In this document: one piece after another, positions 33,250 to 42,398 of the stretch
How positions within the stretch are numbered: the first letter of the stretch is position 1
How the letters are laid out: every line of letters starts with the position of its first letter
Assembly (NCBI RefSeq): GCF_001050345.1
Contig: NZ_LFMW01000001.1
Location: 124,001-188,000 of the forward strand
From: Pseudomonas fildesensis
GTDB lineage: Bacteria; Pseudomonadota; Gammaproteobacteria; Pseudomonadales; Pseudomonadaceae
DNA: 64,000 nt
Direction of reading: 5' to 3'
Notes under the pieces: generated by a model
Seen by the model: the letters and a program-made list of their open reading frames with translations, nothing else
Database searches by the model: none
What the model was told of the DNA's origin: nothing
Translations under genes and position numbers: made by a program

Positions 33250-35712
33250 ATGGCGGTTTTTTACTGGACGTTGCGCGCGCTGCTCAGCCATTGGCGGCGC
33301 CATCCCGTGCAGTTTTTCAGCGTGCTGACAGGGCTGTGGCTGGCCACCGCGCTGTTGACCGGCGTGCAAGCGCTTAACAGCCAGGCGCGGGACAGCTACG
33401 CGCGGGCCAGTCAACTGATCGGCGGTGAACCCCAGGCCAGCCTTAGTGCGCCGGACGCTGCCAGTTTCCCGCAAGCGCTGTTCGCCGAGCTGCGCCGTGC
33501 CGGGTGGCCGGTGTCGCCGGTGGTGCAGGGGCGAGTGGTGCTCAAGGGGCATGAGGACCAGCGCCTGCAATTGATGGGCATCGACCCGGTGTCGCTGCCC
33601 GGCAGCGGAGCCGTGGCGGGGCAGCGCTTGAGCCAGGCGCAGATGCTCGCGTTTTTTGACCCTCCGGGGCGTACCTGGATCGCGCCTCAGACCTTGCAGG
33701 CGCTGGGGTTGCAGGAAGGCGCGCAGCCGCAGACCACGAGCGGGCACGCCTTGCCGCCGTTGCAGGTGCAGGCGGACATGGCCCCGGGCATGCTGCTGAC
33801 TGATATCGGTTTTGCCCAACCGGTGCTGGAGATGCCTGGGCGCCTGTCGCGACTGCTGGTCGACAAGGCTTACGCGGCCCGCCATCCCACCCCGCCTGCC
33901 GCGTTGCAACTCAAACAGGGCGAGGACAATAACCTCGCGCGCCTGACCGAAAGCTTTCACCTGAACCTCGATGCCCTGGGTTTTTTGTCCTTTGTGGTGG
34001 GGCTGTTCATCGTGCACGCCGCCATCGGCCTGGCCCTGGAACAGCGGCGCGGTCTGCTGCGCACGTTGCGTGCCTGTGGGGTGAGTGCGCGGCTGTTGAT
34101 CCTCAGCCTGGCTGTCGAACTGGGTGCCTTGGCGTTGCTCGGTGGCTTGCTCGGCGTTGCCAGCGGCTACCTGCTGGCCAGTCTGTTGCTGCCGGATGTG
34201 GCCGCCAGCCTGCGCGGGCTCTACGGCGCCGAGGTGGCGGGGCAACTGAGCCTGAGCCCGTTGTGGTGGGTGGCCGGGTTGGGCTTGAGCCTGTTCGGTG
34301 CCTTGCTCGCGGGGGCCAGTAGCCTGTGGCGTGCGGCGCGTTTGCCACTGCTGGCGCTGGCCAATGCCCAGGCCTGGCATGAGGCCCATGGGCGCTGGTT
34401 GCGGCGTCAGGGTTGGGTGGCGTTGACCGCGCTGGTGATCGCGTTGCTGGCACTGGCGTTGGGCGACAGCCTGGCCGCCGGTTTTGTGCTGATGGCGGCC
34501 TTGCTGCTGGGGGCGGCGCTGGGTTTGCCGGTGGTGCTAAACGGTGTGTTGAAGGCGGTACTGGGGCGTAGCCGTTCCGTGCTCGGGCAGTGGTTTCTCG
34601 CCGACTGCCGCCAACAATTACCCGCCTTGAGCCTGGCGTTGATGGCGTTGCTGTTGGCGCTGGCGGCCAATATCGGCGCGGGCTCCATGACCTCGGGCTT
34701 TCGCCAGACGTTCAATAACTGGCTCGAACAACGCCTCACCGCCGAGCTGTACCTCAACCCGCAAAACCCGGCCCAGGCCGAGCAGATGAACAGCTGGCTG
34801 ACGCAGCAACCGCTGGTGCAAACGGTATTGCCCACCTGGCAGGTCGCGGTGCAACTGCAGGGCTGGCCGGCGGACGTGTTCGGCGTGGTCGACGACCCGA
34901 CCTATCGCCAGCACTGGCCGTTGCTGGAGGCGACAAACGCGCCGTGGGACCAGCTGCAGCAAGACGACACGGTGATGCTCAGCGAGCAATTGGCGCGGCG
35001 CCTGAACGTGGAATTGGGTGACGCGGTCGCTATCCCCACGCCACAGGGCGTGTGGTCGCCCAAAGTGGTGGGAATCTACGCCGACTACGGCAATCCCAGG
35101 GGCCACGTGCTGGTCAACGCGCAGCACCTGTTGGCGCACTGGCCGACGCTGTCGCCGGCGCGTTTCAACCTGCGGGTAGCGCCGGCGAATGTGGCGCCAT
35201 TGGTGCGTGAAGTGCAGCGCGAGTTCGGCCTGGAAGACAGCCACATCGTCGATCAACAGCAACTCAAGGGCTGGTCGAGCCAGGTGTTCGAACGCACCTT
35301 CGCCGCCACCGCTGCGCTGAACAGCCTGACCCTCAGCGTCGCTGGCGTGGCGCTGTTTATCAGCCTGCTGACCCAGAGCCAAAGCCGCCTCGGCCAACTC
35401 GCACCGCTGTGGGCACTGGGGGTGACGCGCCGGCAACTGATGCTGCTCAACCTCGGGCAGACCTGGCTGCTGGCGGTGCTCACGCTGGTATTGGCATTGC
35501 CGTTGGGGCTGCTGTTGGCGTGGTGCCTGGATGCGGTGATCAACGTGCAGGCGTTCGGTTGGCGCCTGCCGTTGCAGGTGTTCCCGTGGCAGTTGGCGCA
35601 ATTGTTGGGGCTGGCGATGCTCGCCACGCTGTTGGCCTCGGCGTGGCCGCTGTGGCAGTTGTACCGCAGCCGCCCGGCGGACTTGTTGAGGACCTTTGCC
35701 CATGAAGATTAA
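33250..35712 (+). CDS. FtsX/LolC-type ABC permease, AttF-AttG-like fused form
   Basis: The 820-residue protein has an N-terminal membrane helix, a periplasmic MacB-like domain, then membrane helices near residues 240-400. A second half repeats this layout, with final helices after residue 690. It thus looks like two FtsX permeases in one chain. The start ATG at 33250 lies one base after the ATPase stop. It should partner the LolD-like ATPase and the lipoprotein that follows, probably in moving a lipid or lipoprotein between membranes. Confidence 0.8.
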   Translation: MAVFYWTLRALLSHWRRHPVQFFSVLTGLWLATALLTGVQALNSQARDSYARASQLIGGEPQASLSAPDAASFPQALFAELRRAGWPVSPVVQGRVVLKGHEDQRLQLMGIDPVSLPGSGAVAGQRLSQAQMLAFFDPPGRTWIAPQTLQALGLQEGAQPQTTSGHALPPLQVQADMAPGMLLTDIGFAQPVLEMPGRLSRLLVDKAYAARHPTPPAALQLKQGEDNNLARLTESFHLNLDALGFLSFVVGLFIVHAAIGLALEQRRGLLRTLRACGVSARLLILSLAVELGALALLGGLLGVASGYLLASLLLPDVAASLRGLYGAEVAGQLSLSPLWWVAGLGLSLFGALLAGASSLWRAARLPLLALANAQAWHEAHGRWLRRQGWVALTALVIALLALALGDSLAAGFVLMAALLLGAALGLPVVLNGVLKAVLGRSRSVLGQWFLADCRQQLPALSLALMALLLALAANIGAGSMTSGFRQTFNNWLEQRLTAELYLNPQNPAQAEQMNSWLTQQPLVQTVLPTWQVAVQLQGWPADVFGVVDDPTYRQHWPLLEATNAPWDQLQQDDTVMLSEQLARRLNVELGDAVAIPTPQGVWSPKVVGIYADYGNPRGHVLVNAQHLLAHWPTLSPARFNLRVAPANVAPLVREVQREFGLEDSHIVDQQQLKGWSSQVFERTFAATAALNSLTLSVAGVALFISLLTQSQSRLGQLAPLWALGVTRRQLMLLNLGQTWLLAVLTLVLALPLGLLLAWCLDAVINVQAFGWRLPLQVFPWQLAQLLGLAMLATLLASAWPLWQLYRSRPADLLRTFAHED

Positions 35713-36880
35713 GCCCATGTTCCGGGTGCTGCTCTCTGTAGGCGCGAGCTTGCTCGCGAAAAATTCGAGAGCGCCGCGTCCCATCAGACAGCCCAAGTTA
35801 TCGTTGATATTTTTCGCGAGCAAGCTCGCTCCTACAGGTGTTTTGTTGTTGCTGCTGGGCGCGTGCGACAAAATCCCTGCGCCCGAGGAAAGCTTCGCCG
35901 GCCTGGGCAGTGACGCCGCCGACTTTGCCCAGGTGGTGCCAGGCAAAGTTTTCAGCTTCCCCGAGGACCACGGCCCTCACGCAGGTTTTCGCATCGAGTG
36001 GTGGTACGTCACCGCCAATCTCAAAGACGCCCAGGGCAATCTGTTCGGCGTGCAATGGACCCTGTTTCGCAACGCCCTCAAGGCCGAGCCGACGCAGCCG
36101 GGTTGGCACGACTCGACGATTTGGCTCGGCCATGCCGCCGTCACGTCCGCAACCCGCCACTACGCCGCCGAACGCTACGCCCGTGGTGGCGTCGACCAGG
36201 CCGGTGCCCAGGCAGAGCCGTTCAACGCCTGGATCGATGACTGGAAATTCACCACCCGCCCCGGCGCCGGCAGCCCCTTGGCAGACATGCAACTCAAGGC
36301 CGGCGGCCCGCAGTTCGCCTACGATTTGCACCTGACCTCCAGCCGCCCGCTGGTGCTGCAGGGCGACAACGGCTACAGCCGCAAGTCCGACCAGGGCCAG
36401 GCGTCGTATTACTACAGCCAACCGTTTTTCACCGCCACGGGCAGCGTCAGCATTGACGGCAAGGTGTATCAGGTCACCGGCCCGGCCTGGTTAGACCGCG
36501 AGTGGAGCAGCCAACCCCTCTCCGCCAGCCAGACCGGCTGGGACTGGTTCTCCCTGCACCTGGACCGTGGCGAGCAGTTGATGCTGTTTCGCGTGCGGCA
36601 AAAAGACGGCGCGGGCTATCTCACCGGCACCTGGATCGACCGCGAGGGCCATACGCAAACCCTGCACAACGCCGATATCCAACTCACGCCGCTGGCCACC
36701 ACCGACATCGACGGGCGCAGCATTCCTACACGCTGGTCGCTGAAAATTCCCGGCAAACAGCTGGATATCACCACTGAAGCCGTCAACCCGAAGGCCTGGA
36801 TGAACCTGAGTATTCCGTACTGGGAAGGACCGGTGAGGTTTGAGGGTGGGGTGGGGTACCTGGAGATGACCGGGTATTAG
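35702..36880 (+). CDS. AttH/CrtC-like lipocalin-fold lipoprotein with interrupted signal peptide
   Basis: The mature part is a CrtC/AttH-type domain (FRIEWWYVTANL, GWDWFSLHLDRGEQLMLFRV, DREWSSQPL). The N-terminus begins MKIKPMFRVLL and resumes GVLLLLLGACDK with a lipobox Cys, but 34 codons of REPIN sequence (35736-35837) separate the two. The insert is 102 bp, so the frame is kept. Without it the signal peptide would be a normal 20-residue lipoprotein signal. The start overlaps the permease stop by 11 bp. Whether the protein is still exported and lipidated is in doubt. Confidence 0.75.
   Translation: MKIKPMFRVLLSVGASLLAKNSRAPRPIRQPKLSLIFFASKLAPTGVLLLLLGACDKIPAPEESFAGLGSDAADFAQVVPGKVFSFPEDHGPHAGFRIEWWYVTANLKDAQGNLFGVQWTLFRNALKAEPTQPGWHDSTIWLGHAAVTSATRHYAAERYARGGVDQAGAQAEPFNAWIDDWKFTTRPGAGSPLADMQLKAGGPQFAYDLHLTSSRPLVLQGDNGYSRKSDQGQASYYYSQPFFTATGSVSIDGKVYQVTGPAWLDREWSSQPLSASQTGWDWFSLHLDRGEQLMLFRVRQKDGAGYLTGTWIDREGHTQTLHNADIQLTPLATTDIDGRSIPTRWSLKIPGKQLDITTEAVNPKAWMNLSIPYWEGPVRFEGGVGYLEMTGY
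35736..35837. repeat. REPIN inserted in the lipoprotein signal peptide
   Basis: Inverted arms CTGTAGGcGCGAGCTTGCTC and its complement (GAGCAAGCTCGCTCCTACAG) flank a spacer with GAAAAAT and ATTTTTC inner ends. It is of the TGTAGGAGCGAGCTTGCTCGC type, different from the other REPINs here. The length, 102 bp, is a multiple of three, and it contains no stop in the coding frame. Confidence 0.85.
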
Positions 36881-37016
36881 CGCTTTTCTGTAGGCGCTGA
36901 TCTTCTTCTGCGTAGGCAACTTCCCAAATGTGTTGTGCCCCTTCCGGGCTTGTGTCCCGGGGGGATTCGCTTGCCTATATTTCGACGCCAACTTCATTGC
37001 ATCAAGGATGTAAGGC

Positions 37017-37379
37017 ATGGCGCAGGGATACATCAACGACAAGACAATCGACTACGGCAGTTTGAAAACCCGATTGATGGGGTACGGTCTGAGTCGGCAG
37101 CGCTCTGACCATTTTGATGTGTTGAATTATCACTTGCGCCGGGGGCTGGTGACGTCGGGGCAGGTTCGTAAACGTAAGCAACTCTGGGGACCAAAGCCGC
37201 GGTTTGGCAGATTTCATCGCATGGGCCTGATGATTGATCTCCTGTTAACGTCAAAACGCTACGTGAAAGAAGGTCTTGTGACTGAGGCAGAGTTGGCCTC
37301 TGTTCCCCTATCACTTAAGCGTTGGGCCGTATGGCCATATCGCCTTACGATGATTTGGATTATTAGCTGGGGCTATTGA
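37017..37379 (+). CDS. Unknown 120-residue basic protein
   Basis: I do not recognise this protein. It begins MAQGYINDKTIDYG, is rich in Arg and Lys in the middle (SGQVRKRKQLWGPKPRFGRF) and ends with a short hydrophobic stretch (TMIWIISWGY) that might be a membrane tail. AAGGATGTAAGG precedes the ATG, a fair ribosome-binding site. It stands alone between the lipoprotein gene and the secreted protein gene. Confidence 0.5.
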   Translation: MAQGYINDKTIDYGSLKTRLMGYGLSRQRSDHFDVLNYHLRRGLVTSGQVRKRKQLWGPKPRFGRFHRMGLMIDLLLTSKRYVKEGLVTEAELASVPLSLKRWAVWPYRLTMIWIISWGY

Positions 37380-37454
37380 TGCACGTGGCTTTAGCGGGTA
37401 GCTCGTTTTCCTGCATTTTTCCTTCCTCGGGGTTCCATATTTTTCCAAAATATA

Positions 37455-37470
37455 CTGTACATCCATCCAG
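37455..37470 (+). promoter_or_regulatory. LexA/SOS-box-like site
   Basis: The 16-bp sequence CTGTACATCCATCCAG fits CTGT-N8-CCAG, one base from the CTGT-N8-ACAG LexA pattern, and is preceded by TA as in strong boxes. It lies 74 bp before the secreted protein gene at 37544. It is a candidate only. Confidence 0.35.
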
Positions 37471-37490
37471 CATTATCCTACAGTCCATCC

Positions 37491-37511
37491 CAGGTGACCG
37501 GATGTCACCTG
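37491..37511. promoter_or_regulatory. Perfect 8-bp inverted repeat ahead of the secreted protein gene
   Basis: CAGGTGAC-cggat-GTCACCTG has 8-bp arms with a 5-base centre, 32 bp before the start codon. It could be an operator or an RNA hairpin at the 5' end of the message. Confidence 0.5.
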
Positions 37512-37543
37512 ACCTTCAGTTTTTAACTATGGATGGATAAAAA

Positions 37544-38989
37544 ATGAAATCGAAAAAAGCCTTTATGCTGGGCGCGGCCATGGCGGCCTCCTGCTTCGTT
37601 TCGGCCTTTGCCCTGGCCGAACCAACCCTCCCGAAACTCAGCGCACAAACGCTCAAACAGGCCGTGGATAAAGCGCTGCAACCCGGCGGCACGCTGGAAA
37701 CTACCCAGGTCTCGGACGCTCTCAAGCAAAAGCTCAATGCAGCCAAGGCCGGCAAGTCCAAGGCGCCTGCGAGTCAGGCGGCTCCCAGCAACGTGGCGGT
37801 TGACGCCAAGGTTGGCGAGCTGAAAAAACCCGACCAGGCGCAGCTGAAACAGGCTGCAATCGCTGCGTTCACACCGCTGTTTCCAACCCTGGATATCAAT
37901 ACGCTGTACACCCTCACGGGCGTGGAGACCGGTGCGCAAATCGCCTACCACTTCAACCTGCCGAAGAATGCGCGAGTGCAGGTACAGCTGCTGAACCAGA
38001 GCGCCGGTACCGACATGTCGTTGACCCTGTTCCACGATGATGGCCAGGGTAACCTGACCGCCTTGGGCACCTCCGACAACACCGGCAATGCCGATGAATA
38101 CCTCAACGGTGTGCTGCAGGCCGGTGACTATTACTGGTTCATGGTGGCCAACACCGCGAGCGACGCGCAGTTCAGTTTCGGGGTGGCGGTGGACAGCAAT
38201 ATCGACGCCTTTGAACCCAACGACACCGCGCAAACCGCGTTTGCGTTGCCGGATGGGTTGAACCAAGTGATGGGCAACCTCGACAGCGTCAACGATGTTG
38301 ATTATTTCGACTTCACCTCGCTGCGCGGCCAGGGTGTGGGCATGTTCCTCGGCGATGACGGTGCGGGCACGCGGAACCAGTGGATCTTTGAGCGGTTCGA
38401 TGGCAATAAATGGGTGGAAATCCTGCAGGGCTCCACTTCGACCTACCCGAACCTGACCCCGGGCTACACCGTCAAGGTGCGTGTGCGAGCCAACCCGGCG
38501 GTGGCGCTGAACCCGCAGGCGAAATACACCTTGAGCCTGGGCTCGGCGCCACGCCTGGACCAGTACGATGTGAACGGCGACAACGTGGTGCGCATCCCCA
38601 GCTCGGTCTTCCAGCTGGCCACCCAGGCGGCCCGCAGCTTGAGCTGGAGCACCCGATGGTCAGACAGCACCGGCGAGCCACTGCGGGGTATCACCCCGGT
38701 ACTTCGGGTCGACAAGCGCTTCAGTGGCCCTTACAACTGGGTCAACTATGAGGCCAAGACCGGCATCACGGGTGCCGCCTCGGGCAATGTCGACCTGGGC
38801 ACCTGCTCCGGCGACAACCACGCGGTCTACCCGGACAGTGGGTCCGGCCAGACGTACAACTGGGATACCTGGTTCAACGAGGGCGGCTGGCGCATCGAGC
38901 TTAAGGAGTTCCCGGGTGTGGGCGTGGGCGGCAATATCTCGCAGTACGTCAGCCTGGGGCATATCTGCAGCCAGCGCATCGTGCGCTAA
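37544..38989 (+). CDS. Secreted protein with PPC-like beta domains
   Basis: The 481-residue product has a Sec signal peptide (MKSKKAFMLGAAMAASCF, cleaved near AFALAEP). A linker rich in Lys, Ala and Ser follows. Two PPC-type beta-sandwich units then span residues about 115-220 (GAQIAYHFNLPKNARVQVQL, LQAGDYYWFMVAN) and 225-340 (DAFEPNDTAQTAFALPDGLN, DVDYFDF). The rest is a unique C-terminal domain with two Cys residues that may pair. PPC domains usually assist secreted peptidases, but no protease domain is present. The role is unknown. A strong terminator follows. Confidence 0.65.
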   Translation: MKSKKAFMLGAAMAASCFVSAFALAEPTLPKLSAQTLKQAVDKALQPGGTLETTQVSDALKQKLNAAKAGKSKAPASQAAPSNVAVDAKVGELKKPDQAQLKQAAIAAFTPLFPTLDINTLYTLTGVETGAQIAYHFNLPKNARVQVQLLNQSAGTDMSLTLFHDDGQGNLTALGTSDNTGNADEYLNGVLQAGDYYWFMVANTASDAQFSFGVAVDSNIDAFEPNDTAQTAFALPDGLNQVMGNLDSVNDVDYFDFTSLRGQGVGMFLGDDGAGTRNQWIFERFDGNKWVEILQGSTSTYPNLTPGYTVKVRVRANPAVALNPQAKYTLSLGSAPRLDQYDVNGDNVVRIPSSVFQLATQAARSLSWSTRWSDSTGEPLRGITPVLRVDKRFSGPYNWVNYEAKTGITGAASGNVDLGTCSGDNHAVYPDSGSGQTYNWDTWFNEGGWRIELKEFPGVGVGGNISQYVSLGHICSQRIVR

Positions 38990-38994
38990 CCGTT

Positions 38995-39696
38995 TTACTT
39001 GAGTGAGGCAGGGGGCAGTCCGTTTGGGCTGCCCCCTTTTTTGTGGGCGGGCTCCCAATGCAGGGTGCCGAACAGGTAGTCCATCAGCGGCAGGACGATA
39101 TTGAAATTGCGCCCCTGCATCAGCTCGCGGCGGTGATGCAGGGCGTGCAACCGGTGCATCTGGCGAATCCACGGCAGGCGCGCCACCGGGTGTTCGGCGG
39201 GCAGGTGTTCGCAGGCGTGGAACACTTCGTAGAGCAGGTAACCGAGGATCATGCACCCGGCAAACAAACCGGCCACGTTGGGGCTCAGTCGCTGGAGCAG
39301 CCACCAGGCGGGGAGGGTGATCGCCAGGCTGTGCAACACGATCAACCAAGTGGGGAACAGAATCACGCGCCAGTCCCTGGGGCTATCGTAGGTCATGTGG
39401 CCGGGGGTGAAGAAACTGTGGTGATCACCGGTGTGGCGTGCGTAGAACAGCCTGGCCAGGGCGTGTTTGTGGTGGCCGAGGTGGCGGTGGACGAGGTAGA
39501 TGCAGAGGTTGAAGAACACCAGGGTCAGGGGGACTGTCAGCCATTGCAGCGCGGTGATCTGCGCAGTACTGGACCAGGCCAGGGTGATGCAGAAAACGCC
39601 GTAGCCGAGGACGAAGCTGGCGTGGAGCCAGGGGTTGTAATGGGGGCTCACGGCAGCGCGGTAGCGGGCGCGAAAGGTCTCGGTAGGATGGGCCAT
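38995..39696 (-). CDS. Fatty acid hydroxylase / sterol desaturase superfamily protein
   Basis: The 233-residue membrane protein carries the His-rich di-iron motifs of this superfamily: HRHLGHHKH, HTGDHHSFF, and later HRLHALHHRRE, with hydrophobic helices between. It probably hydroxylates or desaturates a membrane lipid or carotenoid-like substrate. The last 20 residues overlap the terminator of the convergent gene. No partner gene is adjacent. Confidence 0.75.
   Translation of the reverse strand: MAHPTETFRARYRAAVSPHYNPWLHASFVLGYGVFCITLAWSSTAQITALQWLTVPLTLVFFNLCIYLVHRHLGHHKHALARLFYARHTGDHHSFFTPGHMTYDSPRDWRVILFPTWLIVLHSLAITLPAWWLLQRLSPNVAGLFAGCMILGYLLYEVFHACEHLPAEHPVARLPWIRQMHRLHALHHRRELMQGRNFNIVLPLMDYLFGTLHWEPAHKKGGSPNGLPPASLK
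39011..39042 (+). terminator. Rho-independent terminator
   Basis: GGGGGCAG-tccgtttggg-CTGCCCCC followed by TTTTTT closes the secreted-protein gene. The hairpin lies inside the 3' end of the convergent hydroxylase gene, whose last codons read through it. Confidence 0.85.
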
Positions 39697-39847
39697 GACG
39701 GGAAGCTCGGTATTTTTTTATTGGAGTCTGAGCTTAGTTGGCAGTCGCGAATGTGCGAGTTTTTGCGCGGTACGCACCTCCCACATTTTGACCGCTGCCG
39801 ACCAACGGGGGCTTGCGCCCACCTCATTTACTTGCTAGTTTCTCGAA

Positions 39848-39867
39848 AAATGTTATCGATAACATTT
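39848..39867. promoter_or_regulatory. Perfect palindromic LacI-type operator of the polyol operon
   Basis: AAATGTTATCGATAACATTT is a perfect 20-bp palindrome with a central CG, the usual form of LacI/GalR-family operators. It lies 36 bp upstream of the binding-protein gene. A possible promoter (TTTACT, 18 bp, TGTTAT) overlaps it, so binding would block transcription. The LacI gene at 46859-47863 is the likely partner. Confidence 0.75.
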
Positions 39868-39902
39868 GCTCTAAAAATAAAAACAAAACAGAGACCCACG
39901 CC

Positions 39903-40826
39903 ATGAAAATGCTCTCGAAAACCCTGAGTTTATTGGCTGTAAGCATCACCCTCGGTACCGCTTCCCCTGCCTTCGCCGACGCCGCCAAGCCCATCCGCAT
40001 CGGTGCGTCGTTCCAGGAAATCAATAACCCCTATTTCGTCACGATGAAAAACGCCCTGGAAGAAGCCGGCGCGACCATCGGTGCGAAACTCATCATCACT
40101 GACGCCCGCCACGACGTGTCCAAGCAGGTCAGCGACGTCGAAGACATGCTGCAAAAAGGCATCGACATCCTGCTGATCAACCCGACGGACTCGGTCGGCG
40201 TGCAATCGGCCGTCAAATCCGCCCACGCTGCCGGCGTCGTGGTGGTGGCGGTGGACGCCCAAGCCGATGGCCCGCTGGATTCCTTCGTTGGCTCGAAAAA
40301 CTTCGACGCCGGCTTCCAGGCCTGTGAATACCTGGCCAAAAACATTGGCAACAAAGGCAACATCGCCATCCTCGACGGCATCGCCGTGGTGCCTATCCTG
40401 GAACGTGTACGCGGTTGCAAAGAGGCCGTGGCCAAACACCCGGACATCAAGATCGTCAGCATCCAGAACGGCAAGCAGGAACGTGACCAGGCGCTGACCG
40501 TCACCGAAAACATGCTGCAGGCCCAGCCCACCCTCAAGGGCATTTTCAGCGTCAACGACAACGGCTCCCTCGGCGCGCTTTCGGCCATCGAAGCCAGCGG
40601 CCTGGACGTGAAGTTGGTGAGCGTTGACGGCGCGCCGGAAGCGATCAAGGCGATCCAGAAACCCGGCAGCAAATTCATCGCCACCTCCGCCCAATACCCG
40701 CGCGACCAGATCCGCCTCGCCCTGGGCATTGCCCTGGCCAAGAAGTGGGGCTCGCAAGTGCCCGCCACGATCCCGGTGGACATCACCTTGATCGACCAGG
40801 CCAAGGCCAAGGACTTCAGCTGGTAA
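39903..40826 (+). CDS. Sugar/polyol ABC transporter periplasmic binding protein
   Basis: The 307-residue protein has a signal peptide ending at PAFADA and a type I periplasmic-binding fold of the RbsB group (IRIGASFQEINNPYFVTMKN; INPTDSVGVQSAVKSA; FSVNDNGSLGALSAIE). It captures the substrate for the RbsA- and RbsC-like partners that follow. Enzymes downstream indicate a polyol, not ribose. From memory, closely similar proteins in other fluorescent pseudomonads are linked to xylitol uptake, but I cannot check this here. Confidence 0.8.
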   Translation: MKMLSKTLSLLAVSITLGTASPAFADAAKPIRIGASFQEINNPYFVTMKNALEEAGATIGAKLIITDARHDVSKQVSDVEDMLQKGIDILLINPTDSVGVQSAVKSAHAAGVVVVAVDAQADGPLDSFVGSKNFDAGFQACEYLAKNIGNKGNIAILDGIAVVPILERVRGCKEAVAKHPDIKIVSIQNGKQERDQALTVTENMLQAQPTLKGIFSVNDNGSLGALSAIEASGLDVKLVSVDGAPEAIKAIQKPGSKFIATSAQYPRDQIRLALGIALAKKWGSQVPATIPVDITLIDQAKAKDFSW

Positions 40827-40889
40827 ATCACCCAGGCCCCACGCCAACCGTGGGGCCCAGGTCATCCTTCTGAATACGGGGTCGGCGGT

Positions 40890-42398
40890 ATGAGCACTCT
40901 TCTGAAGCTGGAAAACATCTGTAAGCGTTACCCGGGGGTACAGGCCCTCAAGTCCATCAACCTGCAAGTGGAACGCGGCGAAATTCACGCATTGCTTGGG
41001 GAAAATGGCGCGGGAAAATCGACCCTGATGAAGATCCTCGGCGGTGTCGAGCATCAGGACGAAGGGCAGATTCTGATCGACGGCCAGGCGCGACATTTTG
41101 CGACCTACCGCGATGCAATTGCCGCCGGTATCGGCATCGTGTTCCAGGAATTCAGCCTGATTCCCTACCTCACGGCAGTGGAAAATATCTTCCTCGGCCA
41201 CGAGCTGAGTAACCGCTTTGGCCTGCTGCGCAAGCGCGAGATGGTCGAGGCGTCCGAGGCGTTGTTCAAGCGTCTTGGAGTGACGATCAACCTGCAATGC
41301 GCGGTCAAGCACCTGAGCGTGGCCGAGCAGCAATTTGTCGAAATCGCCAAGGCCCTGGCCCTGGATGCGCGCTTGCTGGTGCTCGATGAGCCCACTGCGA
41401 CGTTGACGCCGAGCGAAGCCGAACTGCTGTTCGAGATCATGCGCGAGCTCAAGCGCCAGGGCGTGGCGGTGATTTTTATCTCGCACCACCTGGAGGAAAT
41501 TTTCCAGGTGTGCGACCGCATCAGCGTGCTGCGCGACGGCGGCAATGTGGGCGTCACCGATGTGGCCGACAGCGATATCGACCGCCTGGTGGAAATGATG
41601 GTCGGCCGCCGCCTGGAGTGCAGTTTTCCGCCCAAACCGACCACCGAGCGCGGCGCATTGTTGCTCGAGGTCAAGGACATCCAACTGGTGCGCAACGGTC
41701 CGCACAACACCTTCAAACTGCACAAAGGCGAGATCCTGGGCTTTGCCGGACTGGTCGGTTCCGGCCGCACCGAGCTGGCCCTGGGCATGATGGGCGCACT
41801 GCCGTCAGTGAGCAAAGACGTGTGGCTGCGCGGTGAAAAAATCACCCTCGACGACCCGGCCCAGGCGCTGGCCCACGGCATCGGCCTGCTCCCGGAAAGC
41901 CGCAAGAGCGAGGGGCTGATCACCGACTTCAGCATTCGCGAAAACATCTCGCTGAACAACCTGCCCAAATACCAGAACGCCAGCGGCCTGATCGACAAGG
42001 GCCGTGAATGCGCCAGCGTCGACGGCCTGATGAAGCAGCTGTCGATCAAGGCGCCGAGTGGCGAAAGCCGGGTGTTCAACCTCAGCGGCGGCAACCAGCA
42101 AAAGGTAGTGATCGCGCGCTGGATCAACCACCACTGCGACGTGCTGGTGTTCGATGAGCCCACCCGCGGCATCGACGTCGGCGCCAAGGCGCAGATCTAC
42201 GCGTTGATGCGCAGCCTCACCGAACAGGGCTACGCCATCATCATGATTTCTTCCGAACTGCCCGAAGTCATCGGCATGTGCGACCGCGTCGCTGTGTTCC
42301 ACAAGGGCGCCATCGTCAAGGTACTCGAAGCGTCTGCCGTCAATCCTCAAGAGGTCATGCGCCATGCAACAGGAGGCTCAAGTGAATACGTCCATTAA
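40890..42398 (+). CDS. Sugar/polyol ABC transporter ATP-binding protein (RbsA-like)
   Basis: The 502-residue protein has two fused ABC domains. The first has Walker [10 protein letters not shown] and Walker [14 protein letters not shown]. The second has a degenerate Walker A (GLVGSGRTE), the signature LSGGNQQKV and Walker [15 protein letters not shown]. This asymmetry is normal for RbsA/XylG/AraG proteins. The gene starts 63 bp after the binding protein and overlaps the permease gene. It powers import of the polyol. Confidence 0.9.
   Translation: MSTLLKLENICKRYPGVQALKSINLQVERGEIHALLGENGAGKSTLMKILGGVEHQDEGQILIDGQARHFATYRDAIAAGIGIVFQEFSLIPYLTAVENIFLGHELSNRFGLLRKREMVEASEALFKRLGVTINLQCAVKHLSVAEQQFVEIAKALALDARLLVLDEPTATLTPSEAELLFEIMRELKRQGVAVIFISHHLEEIFQVCDRISVLRDGGNVGVTDVADSDIDRLVEMMVGRRLECSFPPKPTTERGALLLEVKDIQLVRNGPHNTFKLHKGEILGFAGLVGSGRTELALGMMGALPSVSKDVWLRGEKITLDDPAQALAHGIGLLPESRKSEGLITDFSIRENISLNNLPKYQNASGLIDKGRECASVDGLMKQLSIKAPSGESRVFNLSGGNQQKVVIARWINHHCDVLVFDEPTRGIDVGAKAQIYALMRSLTEQGYAIIMISSELPEVIGMCDRVAVFHKGAIVKVLEASAVNPQEVMRHATGGSSEYVH

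Noticed and set aside
33163..34389. Long antisense frames opposite the ABC permease (also 34618-35946)
   Set aside because: Typical high-GC shadow composition (Gln/Arg/His-rich) opposite a membrane protein gene.
39930..41723. 597-codon minus-strand open frame antisense to the polyol binding protein and ATPase
   Set aside because: It is a codon-bias shadow: low-complexity His/Gly/Asp-rich product, no family motifs, and opposite two well-supported genes.
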